64,000 bases of DNA from an uncultured Eubacterium sp. (GCA_946555345.1 CAMNSS010000003.1:72080-136079), one strand, 5' to 3'; positions 23,691 to 31,472 are shown, counted from the stretch's first letter. Notes: generated by a model from the letters alone, not told the origin. Made by a program: numbers and translations.

Positions 23691-25652
23691 CTAATCTTTT
23701 TTATAATACGGACTCTCAAATCCGTCTGCCGGAAGATCAAGCCCCGGCGCCCAATCTATAGGCTGCGACATGATACCGCATATTGTCTCTACGCTGCCGT
23801 GTTCCGGGACATCTATTACCGCCTCATCGTGTACGGTAAAAACGACCCTGTATCCGCCAAATTTCAGATTTTCCAAGGCTTCCGCAAGGCAGTCCCTTGC
23901 TATGGCCTGCACAATGTTTTCTGTAAGCTTTCCACCGTACGTGTCCTGTACCTCCCACTTCTTTGCCATCTGGTTCATGCCATAATAATGGATGCTGTCC
24001 GCTCCGAACTGGTTTTGAGACAGGAACGGCTTTACATAGAAGAGTTTTCTTCCCGATGGAAGCTCCACGGTCAGGAAATCCTGCCCATGGGCAAAATTGC
24101 ACTCCCTCCTTATGGTGATCCCTTTGATCTGCCTCACCGCGCCTGTTCTCAATGTACATACCGCTTCTTTTTCTATGTCATGCCAAAAGGCCACTATCTT
24201 TGCGTTTGTCTTTCTCCAAAGCCTTACGATGTCCGGGAGTTCTTCCTCTGAAATCCCCATGTTAAGCGCTCCCATCTGTTTAAGCGCCCCGACGCCGCCC
24301 TGGTATCCAAGCGCAAGTTCTGCGATCTTGCCTTTTTGCCGCAGGTGGCTGTTTGCCCCATGCTTTTCCACCGGAACGCCGAACATCTGAGAAGCCGATG
24401 CGCAATATATGTCTCCGCCTTTTTTGAAATTTTCCACCCTCCATGCTTCATCGGCGAGCCACGCAAGCACCCTTGCCTCTATTGCCGAAAAATCTGCCGA
24501 TACGATCTTATTTCCATTTGAAGCGATAAAGCAGGTTCTTACAAGCTGTGAAAGAAGATCAGCAACATCTCCAAAAATCACCTTTATTGCGGACAGATTC
24601 CTTGCTTTGACAAGCGACCGCGCGATATCCAATATCTCAGTCTGGTTTTTCGTAAGATTTTGCACCTGCACAAGACGCCCTGCCCACCGGCCGGTTCTGT
24701 TGGCTCCGTAAAACTGCATGAGCCCCCTGATCCTGCCATCCCCGCAAGCCGCTGCCTTCATCGCCGTGTATTTCTTGATTGAAGTCTTCGACAATTCCCG
24801 CCTTATTTCAAGGACACGTTTTACCTTGGGATTTCTAACCTCCCGCAAAAGCTCTGCCACCGTTTCCTTTTGCAGGTTCGAAATTGTCTTTCCCATATTT
24901 TCTTCAAGCCACGGCTTAAGCTGTGCGGCGCTGTTAGGGTTTGCAAGACCGGTTATAGCCTTTGCCTCCTGCATGAGTTCACTGGATACAATACTTTCGA
25001 GTTCTAATGCGCCTTCTACCAGTTCCATATCTACTGCAACGCCATGGGCGTTCTGCATCTGGTCGCATTCCCACTGCCGCTGCACTTTATCCGGCACGGG
25101 AAAATCGGAAAGAAGCCTTTCAATTTCCATTTCCGACACGACGTCCTGCTTGCAATATTCTTTAAATGCCGCCCATTTATCAGGATCATGATGATACAAA
25201 TTGCGTGTTCTCCCGCCATTTGATTTTGTCGGCTTGCAAGGCAGGCAGAAATACCTTACCAGGGCTTTTCCTGCCGCCATTTTCTTTTTATCCTGCGAAA
25301 GACCAAGCGCTTTGCCGATTGCATCAAGCCCCGCAGCATACCCGCAGTAAAGGCCGTGGAGCATAGTGCATTGCCACTGGCTGATATATGTCTCATAAAA
25401 CTTGGAAAGGCAGTACCATTCAAATGCCGCATTATAGGCACGCTTTACTACGCCGGGGTCTTTAAGCGCAGACACGATATTTTCCGGGATCTCTTCTCCT
25501 GAAGCAAGATCGATTACCCTTACCGGCCCGCCGTCAAAGCTGTATGCGCAGAGCAAGATCTGAAAACCCGGGGATTGCACATATTTGTACAATCCCGCCT
25601 TGCCTATGTCTACATCGCTGTATGTCTCTATGTCCATAGACAGATGCCTCAT
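23691..25652 (-). CDS. Phage DNA polymerase, family A (with 3'-5' exonuclease)
   Basis: A 653-residue protein. The exonuclease begins MRHLSMDIETYSDVDIGKAG (D-x-E at residues 7-9), with further acids at YNAAFEWYCL and HYHD-type positions. The polymerase half has motif A (VSADFSAIEARVLAWL), motif B (KIAELALGYQGG) and motif C (VFTVHDEAVID). This size and the DIETYSD start define the Gram-positive phage DNA polymerase subgroup. It lies in one tight operon with DUF2815 (1 nt) and VapE. Confidence 0.95.
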   Translation of the reverse strand: MRHLSMDIETYSDVDIGKAGLYKYVQSPGFQILLCAYSFDGGPVRVIDLASGEEIPENIVSALKDPGVVKRAYNAAFEWYCLSKFYETYISQWQCTMLHGLYCGYAAGLDAIGKALGLSQDKKKMAAGKALVRYFCLPCKPTKSNGGRTRNLYHHDPDKWAAFKEYCKQDVVSEMEIERLLSDFPVPDKVQRQWECDQMQNAHGVAVDMELVEGALELESIVSSELMQEAKAITGLANPNSAAQLKPWLEENMGKTISNLQKETVAELLREVRNPKVKRVLEIRRELSKTSIKKYTAMKAAACGDGRIRGLMQFYGANRTGRWAGRLVQVQNLTKNQTEILDIARSLVKARNLSAIKVIFGDVADLLSQLVRTCFIASNGNKIVSADFSAIEARVLAWLADEAWRVENFKKGGDIYCASASQMFGVPVEKHGANSHLRQKGKIAELALGYQGGVGALKQMGALNMGISEEELPDIVRLWRKTNAKIVAFWHDIEKEAVCTLRTGAVRQIKGITIRRECNFAHGQDFLTVELPSGRKLFYVKPFLSQNQFGADSIHYYGMNQMAKKWEVQDTYGGKLTENIVQAIARDCLAEALENLKFGGYRVVFTVHDEAVIDVPEHGSVETICGIMSQPIDWAPGLDLPADGFESPYYKKD

Positions 25653-25653
25653 T

Positions 25654-26322
25654 TTATGCCCCCGGTGTAAGCGGCATTCCCGCTATCGGGTCGACAGCAG
25701 GCGCTGCCTGCTGGAATGCCGCGCCGAATGCGTTTTGGGATGCCTGTGTGTATGCGGGCGCCGGTTGCCGCTGCACGGGCTGGGCCACAGGCGTCCCAAA
25801 ATCCTCTGCTGCCGAGGTCCTGCCCCCGAGCGGCTCGCCGTCCGCCAGCTTTTGCACGTTATTGAGTCCTGCGCCTATGCCGGTATTCCCGCTGCTGCTG
25901 TACGCAAAGAAGTTTATTGATACCCTTGCATACATACCGGAATATACTTCGCTCTGGTCTAAAATCGGCTGTACTGCCTGGTTCACCACTGCCGGAGCCT
26001 GCTTGCTCGACGCTGTAAGTACCCAATGGCCTTTGCATTCGTCCCCGAAAGGCTGCCCGTTTTGCCTTGTTCCGTCCCCGTCATGCACGGGGGTCTTAAC
26101 GACCGGCGGCAGCTGGCCGCCCCATTTATTCGTTACGCCCTCCTGTTTTGCTGCTTCCATTGCCCTGTCGATATTTTCCTTTGTGGCTGTGTCGGTTTTC
26201 GGGATCAGCAGGGTAACGCTGTACTTTGGTTCCTGCCCCGGGCTGTGTGCGTACGGTTTAAAAAGATGCGCGTACGATAACCTCACTTTGCCTGTAACTG
26301 TCTGCGTTGATCTTGCTGCCAT
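25654..26322 (-). CDS. DUF2815 single-strand DNA-binding protein
   Basis: A 222-residue protein. The N-terminus VTGKVRLSYAHLFKPYAHSP and the block KYSVTLLIPKTDTATKENID are the DUF2815 signature; GHWVLTASSKQAPAVV follows. An OB fold with an extended, glutamine- and alanine-rich acidic-poor tail (residues 185-222) is expected. The family works as T7 gp2.5-like ssDNA-binding protein and nearly always lies between the DUF2800 and polymerase genes, as here. Confidence 0.92.
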   Translation of the reverse strand: MAARSTQTVTGKVRLSYAHLFKPYAHSPGQEPKYSVTLLIPKTDTATKENIDRAMEAAKQEGVTNKWGGQLPPVVKTPVHDGDGTRQNGQPFGDECKGHWVLTASSKQAPAVVNQAVQPILDQSEVYSGMYARVSINFFAYSSSGNTGIGAGLNNVQKLADGEPLGGRTSAAEDFGTPVAQPVQRQPAPAYTQASQNAFGAAFQQAAPAVDPIAGMPLTPGA

Positions 26323-27489
26323 TTATTTTTCCTCCTTAAAATCTTCTGCTGCCGCAGTTCTTAATGTAATCGCTTCCCTCTTATCCTCCTGCAAGGCAAG
26401 AGCAGGTTTTCCCTGCGGCTTTACCACTTGATCAGAAAGCAGCTCATTAAATTCTTTTTTGCCGATAAGTTTTTCTATGGATGCAAGCGATAGCGCTTTT
26501 CGTTCATAAAGCAGCGCTTCATCTATTCCTGCCCCTTTCAGTATCGCAAAAGCCTTTTCCTGGTCTGCAAAACCCCTTGTCGATCTTCCTTCAACGGCCT
26601 TCCATCCCGGGACCGTGCCGCCCCTTAATATCTCCTTGAGCGCCCATTCCTCAAGGCCATCTACCCACTGCTTGATGTCCCTTGCTTTTTTCAGGACTTC
26701 CCCCACTTCATCACTGGATAAAAACGGCGGCATTTTAAACTCTTTTTCTGCAAGCCCAAGGTTTTTATCTGCCCTGGCCCTGCAGGCATTTCCCGCCCGG
26801 CAGAACCTGCACGTCTCGTCTTCGGGTTTAAAATCGCCTTCGCCCCTGTACGCCTGTTCTGCCCAGGGCTTTATCTGCTTTATCCAGCGCTCGAGGCATT
26901 CTACCGTAAGCTCTGTTTGGCTATTATTGTCTATCCTGGGCTGAACGATGTGCATCACGATGCGTTCTATCGGGTAAAGCATGCCATATGCCTTTAATGC
27001 CCCTGCCGCATAAAGCTTTAGCTGCGGGTTTCCGCCCGCTGATATGCGGATTCCTTTGCCATATTTAAAATCTACTATGTGCATCGTGTCCCCGCCGATT
27101 ATGATGCAGTCGCACGTCCCAAACCCTTCCGGTGCAGCATGGCTGTAATCCACTTGCTTTTCAACGGCTATGTATGGCGTCTGGCCAAAGCTGTGCATGA
27201 TTGCCGAGATGTAATCAAGGTACTCTTCCGTATGCCCGTCCATTTCCTTTTGGTACAGCTCGTTTTCTTGCAGTTTCTTAAGCTTCCTCTTAAATGTGGC
27301 CGCAGGCTGTGGCTTGATATATTTCTGGCTGACTTTAAGCTCGCAGATCTCGTGCGCCAGAGTCCCTTCTTTGGCATGGACACTCCCCAGGTCAGGGAAC
27401 TGTTCTTCAAGCCTTGCCGACGGGGCGCACGCAAGCCACCTGTGAGCTGACGACGCTGAAAGCAGTGCGTGCTTTCTTCCCCTGCTCAT
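26323..27489 (-). CDS. DUF2800 protein (RecB/Cas4-like nuclease fold)
   Basis: A 388-residue protein. It starts HALLSASSAHRWLACAPSARLEE, the DUF2800 signature. The nuclease core shows GTLAHEICE (H and E), GTCDCIIIGGDTMHIVDFKYGKG (D...D-x-K) and QLKLYAAGAL; a C-x2-C pair and more cysteines in DETCRFCRAGNACRARA suggest an iron-sulfur cluster as in Cas4. Known context: phage recombination/replication with DUF2815. Overlap with the gene upstream is 4 nt. Confidence 0.92.
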   Translation of the reverse strand: MSRGRKHALLSASSAHRWLACAPSARLEEQFPDLGSVHAKEGTLAHEICELKVSQKYIKPQPAATFKRKLKKLQENELYQKEMDGHTEEYLDYISAIMHSFGQTPYIAVEKQVDYSHAAPEGFGTCDCIIIGGDTMHIVDFKYGKGIRISAGGNPQLKLYAAGALKAYGMLYPIERIVMHIVQPRIDNNSQTELTVECLERWIKQIKPWAEQAYRGEGDFKPEDETCRFCRAGNACRARADKNLGLAEKEFKMPPFLSSDEVGEVLKKARDIKQWVDGLEEWALKEILRGGTVPGWKAVEGRSTRGFADQEKAFAILKGAGIDEALLYERKALSLASIEKLIGKKEFNELLSDQVVKPQGKPALALQEDKREAITLRTAAAEDFKEEK

Positions 27490-27932
27490 ACCTTCGCCCC
27501 CATGTTCCGGAGTTCTGCCGCAAATGCCCCGTACTGCTCCTTTGGCAGGAGGGTAAGCGCCTGCACGCCAAATTTCGCCAGCAGCTCCTGTACCTGCTGG
27601 AGCTTGCCCGCATCAACAAGCTGCGTGGCTGCAAGCGCAAGGTCCTCCTGCGTGTATGCAGCCTGCTGTGTCGGTACTGCTATCGGTGTGTCCCGAATCG
27701 GCTGCGCAGGCGCTTCGACAGGCACGGCAGTTTGTGCCGCAATATCCCGCGCTCCCTGCACCAGGACGGGTTGTGCTGCTTGTGCCGTGGCAGGCTGCTG
27801 CGGCTGTGCCGTGGATATATCAAGCTGTGCCGGCTGCGGCCCGCCCTTTGCGCATTCTGCAAGGCCATCAAGCAGCCCCCTTGCCGCTGCATCCAGCATT
27901 TCATCCGCATTCATCCTGATCGTAATCTCCAT
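27486..27932 (-). CDS. Early hypothetical protein with Ala/Gln/Pro-rich middle
   Basis: A 148-residue protein: N-terminal helix MEITIRMNADEMLDAAARGL, a low-complexity stretch rich in A, Q and P (residues 30-90) and a C-terminal helical block (LVDAGKLQQVQELLAKFGVQ then EQYGAFAAELRNMGAKV). Small early phage proteins of this build precede DUF2800 in many Clostridia phages, but I know no function. Start overlaps the TAA of the upstream gene. Confidence 0.75.
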   Translation of the reverse strand: MEITIRMNADEMLDAAARGLLDGLAECAKGGPQPAQLDISTAQPQQPATAQAAQPVLVQGARDIAAQTAVPVEAPAQPIRDTPIAVPTQQAAYTQEDLALAATQLVDAGKLQQVQELLAKFGVQALTLLPKEQYGAFAAELRNMGAKV

Positions 27933-28105
27933 TATTTTTCCTCCCTTATCTCAACTACAACCGCTTTGCCTGGGTCTATCCCCAGCTCATTCATGTGCGC
28001 CTTCCTTATGTACAGCGTCCCGATCACTGGGTTCTCGCCAGCTTCCTTGAACCTTACGGCTCCTTTTGTCTCTTTTTCAAACTCAAATTTTATCCTGGTT
28101 GGCAT
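27932..28105 (-). CDS. Small early phage protein (57 residues)
   Basis: A beta-rich 57-residue protein read from ATG at 28,105 (MPTRIKFEFEKETKGAVRFK), with GCAGGAGGGGAA upstream, ending VVVEIREEK. Similar short proteins with this F-E-F-E-K-E-T-K start occur beside DUF2815/DUF2800 genes in Firmicute phages. It stops at the start of the next gene (TAATG), so it belongs to the early operon. Function unknown. Confidence 0.75.
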   Translation of the reverse strand: MPTRIKFEFEKETKGAVRFKEAGENPVIGTLYIRKAHMNELGIDPGKAVVVEIREEK

Positions 28106-28125
28106 TTCCCCTCCTGCGGCATCAT

Positions 28126-28347
28126 TTAATTGATTTGTTTTTCGTTTTCGCCCCGGGGATTGCCATCCCTTTCATGGGGCGCTTGTTTCATTCCCTCCTT
28201 TTCCCCTTTTGTCCTGCCAAGCTCCCGCCCGCACATATTGCAATACCGGGATACCCGTTCGAGCTTTTTGTGTCCGCAAAATGGGCATTCCCTGCGCGGA
28301 TGCATCCCCGCCAGCCTCTCAATTTTTTTCTTTAACTTCACCATCAT
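28126..28347 (-). CDS. Small zinc-ribbon protein
   Basis: 73 residues from the ATG at 28,347 (MMVKLKKKIERLAGMHPRRE), chosen because GGGAGGGAAACAGGAA precedes it; the frame is open further up. Two knuckles C-P-F-C-G-H and C-N-M-C-G-R, 12 residues apart, would bind one zinc ion. The rest is highly charged. Probably a regulator or nucleic acid binder of the early operon; no specific function can be given. Confidence 0.65.
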   Translation of the reverse strand: MMVKLKKKIERLAGMHPRRECPFCGHKKLERVSRYCNMCGRELGRTKGEKEGMKQAPHERDGNPRGENEKQIN

Positions 28348-28366
28348 TTCCTGTTTCCCTCCCGGT

Positions 28367-28510
28367 TCAGCCTTGCCGCTTCCGCCACCGCGCCCGCCTC
28401 GTCCTTGTACGCCCTTGCGGTTTCCACGTCCCCGCCGCAGAATCCTTTCCCGCTTCAAATCCCAGCGCTATCAGCGCAATTACTATAATTGCAAACACTG
28501 CCCCATTCAT
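28367..28510 (-). CDS. Small membrane-type early protein (47 residues)
   Basis: Read from ATG at 28,510 with GGAGGAAGG upstream. Residues 3-18 are hydrophobic (GAVFAIIVIALIALGF), and the C-terminus is arginine-rich (RTRTRRARWRKR), so a single-pass membrane protein with a basic cytoplasmic tail is likely. The frame differs from its neighbours and it fills the gap between two early genes. Modest support, based on the ribosome site and the hydrophobic helix. Confidence 0.5.
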   Translation of the reverse strand: MNGAVFAIIVIALIALGFEAGKDSAAGTWKPQGRTRTRRARWRKRQG

Positions 28511-28537
28511 GCCTTCCTCCTATGTAGGGCTGGCTTG

Positions 28538-28642
28538 TCAGCCCTCATCTTTCTTCTCTGCGGTAACCGTAAGCTCTGCATCATATTTGTTGCTAAGGAT
28601 ATAGCTTAATGTTTCGCAAAACTTATTGACATTTAAACCCAT
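28538..28642 (-). CDS. Small early phage protein (34 residues)
   Basis: A 34-residue protein, MGLNVNKFCETLSYILSNKY at its start, with GGAGGTGGAAGC upstream of the ATG at 28,642. Short proteins of this V-x-K-F-C-E-x-L-S-x-I-L-S-x-K-Y-D type recur in Clostridia prophages between early genes, which supports it as real. Function unknown. Confidence 0.6.
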   Translation of the reverse strand: MGLNVNKFCETLSYILSNKYDAELTVTAEKKDEG

Positions 28643-28684
28643 GCTTCCACCTCCTTTTCCTATGGTTTCCAAATTTTGTGCCTG

Positions 28685-28867
28685 CTACTCCCATCCCCCG
28701 CCGGTTTTCACGGATTGTTTCGCCCGATCATCCTTGCCTGATCTATATATGCCGTCCATGATTACCATGCCCTGCATGATATCCAACACCCGGTTTCTTT
28801 TCTCCTGCGGAAGCTTGTCTAAATCACAAACTACATCTTTTATCAGCTTTCTTTTGTTTTCTTTCAT
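28685..28867 (-). CDS. First early gene product (60 residues)
   Basis: 60 residues from the ATG at 28,867 (MKENKRKLIKDVVCDLDKLP), with GGAGGTGGGGGAGA upstream; the start 20 codons earlier would lie in the promoter. It reads NRVLDIMQGMVIMDGIY and is charged. As the first gene after the early promoter it may be a regulator (Cro-like or antirepressor), but there is no visible helix-turn-helix, so function stays open. Confidence 0.65.
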   Translation of the reverse strand: MKENKRKLIKDVVCDLDKLPQEKRNRVLDIMQGMVIMDGIYRSGKDDRAKQSVKTGGGWE

Positions 28868-28898
28868 TCTCCCCCACCTCCATTTTGTTGATGGACTA

Positions 28899-28927
28899 AG
28901 TATATCAATCCATATTGTGTTTGTCAA
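28899..28927 (-). promoter_or_regulatory. Early (lytic) promoter
   Basis: Minus strand: TTGACA (28,922-28,927), 17-bp spacer, TATACT (28,899-28,904). A near-consensus sigma-A promoter reading into the early genes. Confidence 0.85.
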
Positions 28928-28955
28928 CTCGTTTTTTGTTTGTTTTTTAGTTGAC
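28923..28955. promoter_or_regulatory. Operator half-sites shared by the divergent promoters
   Basis: GTCAACT (28,923-28,929) and its inverse AGTTGAC (28,949-28,955) overlap the -35 boxes of both promoters. Repressor bound to either would block the neighbouring promoter. Binding is inferred from symmetry and position. Confidence 0.55.
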
Positions 28956-28979
28956 TAACAAATATCAAAATGGTATACT
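28951..28979 (+). promoter_or_regulatory. Repressor promoter
   Basis: TTGACT (28,951-28,956), 17-bp spacer, TATACT (28,974-28,979), reading into the repressor gene 35 bp further on. Confidence 0.85.
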
Positions 28980-29013
28980 GAAACCACATTGAGACCGGAC
29001 AGGAGGTTCACTT

Positions 29014-29388
29014 GTGGAAATACATGAACGGATACAAGCATTAAGAAAAGAATTGGGATTATCAAGAAGGGCTTTCGGCGAAAAATTGGGGGTCAGCGGC
29101 GATGTGATCAGCAATATAGAATATAACCGCCTAAAAAAACCGGAACAAAAAGAACCGATCTATAAATTGATCTGTACAGAATTTGGGGTCAGCTACCAAT
29201 GGCTTGTACACGGAAGAGGGCAACAAGAAGCAGATGGAAGCGATGAAGCCCAGAAAATCGTAGATTCAGTAATGACATCTAACGACGATTTTGCGAAAAG
29301 CGTCATTGTCGCATTCGCAAGACTGGGAAAAGCGGAATGGCAGGTAGTGAAAAAAATCATTGACGACATCAAAAAAAGCCCGGATTAG
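29014..29388 (+). CDS. Phage repressor, XRE-type helix-turn-helix
   Basis: A 124-residue protein from the GTG at 29,014 (AGGAGG at 29,001-29,006). Residues 1-65 are an XRE domain: IQALRKELGLSRRAFGEKLG, VSGDVISNIEYNR. There is then a short hinge and a C-terminal helical part (residues 80-124), with no peptidase motif, so induction would not be by RecA-driven self-cleavage of the S24 type. It is the only plus-strand gene of the phage besides the recombinase, as expected for the lysogeny gene. Confidence 0.9.
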   Translation: MEIHERIQALRKELGLSRRAFGEKLGVSGDVISNIEYNRLKKPEQKEPIYKLICTEFGVSYQWLVHGRGQQEADGSDEAQKIVDSVMTSNDDFAKSVIVAFARLGKAEWQVVKKIIDDIKKSPD

Positions 29389-29498
29389 TTTCCAGGCTTA
29401 TGTAGATAAAGATATTCAGCAAGCTTATAAATCCTTTTGAGCGATTCTTCATCCGTGATTTTGCTGAGCAATTCAATAATAAGCTGCTTATAATCCAT
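29385..29498 (-). CDS. 37-residue small phage protein, convergent with the repressor
   Basis: Reads MDYKQLIIELLSKITDEESL at its start and ends YLYLHKPGN. Start ATG at 29,498 with GGGAGGTG upstream. Proteins of this kind, with M-D-Y-K-x-x-I-I-E-L-L and a Y-K-L-A-E-Y-L-Y-L end, are frequent in Firmicute prophages beside the repressor, so I take it as real although very short. It overlaps the repressor stop by 4 nt on the opposite strand. Function unknown. Confidence 0.65.
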   Translation of the reverse strand: MDYKQLIIELLSKITDEESLKRIYKLAEYLYLHKPGN

Positions 29499-29986
29499 GA
29501 TTTATAACACCTCCCATTAATATCTGCCGATTGCGGCTGATCATGATTTAGGTGTGCGCACACGGTTAATGTATCGGTATTTTACCATAAAAATAACATT
29601 TGTTTCAATGTTTCGACAATTTTCGACATATGTTTTATTCACTGCATATTACAATGCCGTCACGTTATTTTTCACATATCGAGCATTAAAAGGAGGAAGG
29701 TGAAATGAACGAATGATTGGCCATCACAGAAGAATGAATAAAACAAAGCCCCCACCGCAAGTGAGGGCAATGCATGAGGCTGTATGGTACAACCCCTAAC
29801 CTAGACAATTAGAATTGTACCATCTCAGCCCAGAAATTACAAGTTTTTGGGTATTTTTATGCCCATTTTTACCAAAAATACACGAAAGCGGCCGCTTCCA
29901 TAAAGACGCATACAGATTAAAACATTCATCACAGACAAAGATGCGCATTGGTTAAAGCTTTCAAAAACAAGCAGAGAGGTGCTAAC
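29499..29986. other. Intergenic region between lysogeny genes and recombinase
   Basis: It holds a minus-strand promoter-like pair for the small protein (TTGAAA at 29,603-29,608, 18-bp spacer, TAAAAT at 29,579-29,584), a 12-bp palindrome GTGTGCGCACAC (29,552-29,563), two TTTCGACA repeats 10 bp apart (29,611-29,628), a strong ribosome site followed by the three-codon ATGAACGAATGA (29,705-29,716), an imperfect hairpin (29,748-29,768), a long-loop inverted repeat ATGGTACAA/TTGTACCAT (29,784-29,823) and a 12-bp palindrome (29,886-29,897). No protein gene is supported. Confidence 0.55.
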
Positions 29987-31315
29987 ATGAGATGTGCAAT
30001 TTATATCAGGGTTTCCAGCGCAGAGCAGCGCCGCGAAGGCTATTCCCTGCCCGAACAACGCAGGGTCTTAACGGAATATGCGGAAGAAAAAGGCTATAAG
30101 GTCGTCGATGTTTACGCCGATGAAGGCATATCCGCTTCTAAAAAGCCGCATTTAAGGCACGACTTCCAGCGGATGATGCGCGATGTGGAATCAGGCCGCA
30201 TCGACATCATCATCTTCATCAAGCTCGACAGGTGGTTCCGTAACGTCGGCGATTACTACCGCACGCAGGAAATCCTCGACCGGCACGGCGTGAAATGGGA
30301 AAGCGTATTTGAAGATTACGACACGACGACCAGAACCGGGCGGCTGAACCTCAATATCAAGCTCACCATAGCAGAAGATGAAGCCGCCAACACGTCAGAG
30401 CGTGTCAAATTCGTGCTGAATGCGAAGGTAAGGAACAAAGAACCCAACACCGGAACGCAGCCATTCGGATATAAGATCGAAAAAACGGACGGCGTGAAAC
30501 GAATCGTCAAAGACCCGGAAACGCAGGCGGAAACCGAAGATATGTTCCGCATGTTCTTCGCCACAAAATCCAGTTATATCGTTACGAATTACATCAACGA
30601 AACCTATGGGCGAACCCTCGCCGATACCACCATCGCCCGCCGCCTGAAAAACATAGCATATACCGGGGAATACCAGGGAATACCCGATTACCGCCCCGCC
30701 TACATCACCCATGAACAGCACGCAGAAATATTAAAGGCATTCGGCATGCACACAAGGACAGCACAGAAAAACAAAGTCTACCTGTTTGCAGGCATGGTAT
30801 ACTGCCCCGAATGCGGCAGGGTCATGGCAAGCTGCACCAGCAATAAAAAAACGCTTGGATACCGCTGCCGTTACCATTATCACCAAGGATGCAGCTATAA
30901 ACACATGGTCAAGGAAGAAGATATCGAAGCATACCTTCTCGACAACATCGGAAAATCGCTTGCGTGTTACTCTTTAAGGATTGCCGCAAAAAGTAAAAAT
31001 AAGGCTGCTGCCAGCCCGAAGAAATATGAAAAACAGCTTGAACGGCTCAACCATGTATACATCATGGGGAATATTTCAAAAGAAGAATACCAGAAGCAGT
31101 CATCGAAGCTCAAGGCAAAACTAGCCGACCTAAAAGCAGAAAACAGACAACCCTCCTCCATCCCGAAAGACGTGATACAGCTTCTCTCGGATCAAAACTT
31201 TCCGCTCCTGTACAATAAATTATCCCGTGCGGAGAAGAAATCCCTTTGGAGAAGCAGTATCGATAAAATAACCGTGGATGGCAAGATGCCAAGCGCCATC
31301 CATTTTATCGAGTAA
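29987..31315 (+). CDS. Large serine recombinase (phage integrase)
   Basis: 442 residues from the ATG at 29,987 (GAGAGGTG upstream); an in-frame TTG 13 codons earlier has no ribosome site. Domains: resolvase catalytic part with MRCAIYIRVSSAEQ (catalytic Ser10), YADEGISA and KLDRWFRN; recombinase domain from about 155; zinc ribbon at about 265-295 (YCPECGRVM, Y-R-C, G-C); C-terminal coiled coil (about 330-400). Known role: site-specific integration at attB without host factors; excision needs a directionality factor. It ends 10 bp from the host gene remnant, the usual place for this gene next to the attachment site. Confidence 0.95.
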   Translation: MRCAIYIRVSSAEQRREGYSLPEQRRVLTEYAEEKGYKVVDVYADEGISASKKPHLRHDFQRMMRDVESGRIDIIIFIKLDRWFRNVGDYYRTQEILDRHGVKWESVFEDYDTTTRTGRLNLNIKLTIAEDEAANTSERVKFVLNAKVRNKEPNTGTQPFGYKIEKTDGVKRIVKDPETQAETEDMFRMFFATKSSYIVTNYINETYGRTLADTTIARRLKNIAYTGEYQGIPDYRPAYITHEQHAEILKAFGMHTRTAQKNKVYLFAGMVYCPECGRVMASCTSNKKTLGYRCRYHYHQGCSYKHMVKEEDIEAYLLDNIGKSLACYSLRIAAKSKNKAAASPKKYEKQLERLNHVYIMGNISKEEYQKQSSKLKAKLADLKAENRQPSSIPKDVIQLLSDQNFPLLYNKLSRAEKKSLWRSSIDKITVDGKMPSAIHFIE

Positions 31316-31319
31316 AAGA

Positions 31320-31345
31320 TATCCCCTAACCTGCGTAACCGTTCT
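31320..31345. other. Prophage right attachment site region
   Basis: Host SASP coding sequence is continuous from 31,472 down to the codons for N-G-Y-A-G (31,329-31,343); then it stops where family members continue, so the junction lies here. The exact core cannot be set without the left end. Confidence 0.7.
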
Positions 31346-31472
31346 GTCTAGCAGTCAGGTTACCCTTGTCAGTCTGGTCATAGTTCGCAAGACCAAGCTC
31401 GTTTGCAACTTCTGTCTTCAAGCTCTTTAATGCAGGCTTTGCGCTTACATTCATCTTATCCTGTAATGACAT
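31326..31472 (-). pseudogene. Alpha/beta-type SASP gene, 3' part removed by prophage insertion
   Basis: From ATG at 31,472 (AGGAGGTG upstream) it encodes 48 residues: MSLQDKMNVSAKPAL, then LKTEVANELGL (the GPR protease cleavage region, E-V-A), NYDQTDKGNLTARQNGYAG and stop. Alpha/beta SASPs have about 60-75 residues and continue G-x-V-G-G-x-M-V-K-K-M; that second DNA-binding half is missing. Known role: these proteins coat spore DNA. The rest of the gene should lie past the other prophage end. Not recognised as a normal SASP stop: the TAG falls inside the G-x-V-G-G motif. Confidence 0.85.

Larger units (their letters stand above)
1..31335. mobile_element. Integrated siphovirus prophage, right part (left end outside window)
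   Basis: A complete run of phage head, tail, packaging, replication, regulation and integration genes fills this block. The right boundary is placed at about 31,320-31,345, where a host SASP reading frame breaks off 10 bp beyond the serine recombinase stop. The presence of tape measure and distal tail genes without a sheath or baseplate-spike gene points to a long non-contractile tail, but the tail-tip and lysis genes lie before position 1. All structural genes read leftward. That the element is still functional is inference: apart from the displaced toxin cassette, I see no broken phage gene. Confidence 0.95.

Noticed and set aside
29369..29563. 64-codon minus-strand frame at the repressor end
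   Set aside because: Out of frame with the better-initiated 37-codon gene, and it has no ribosome site.
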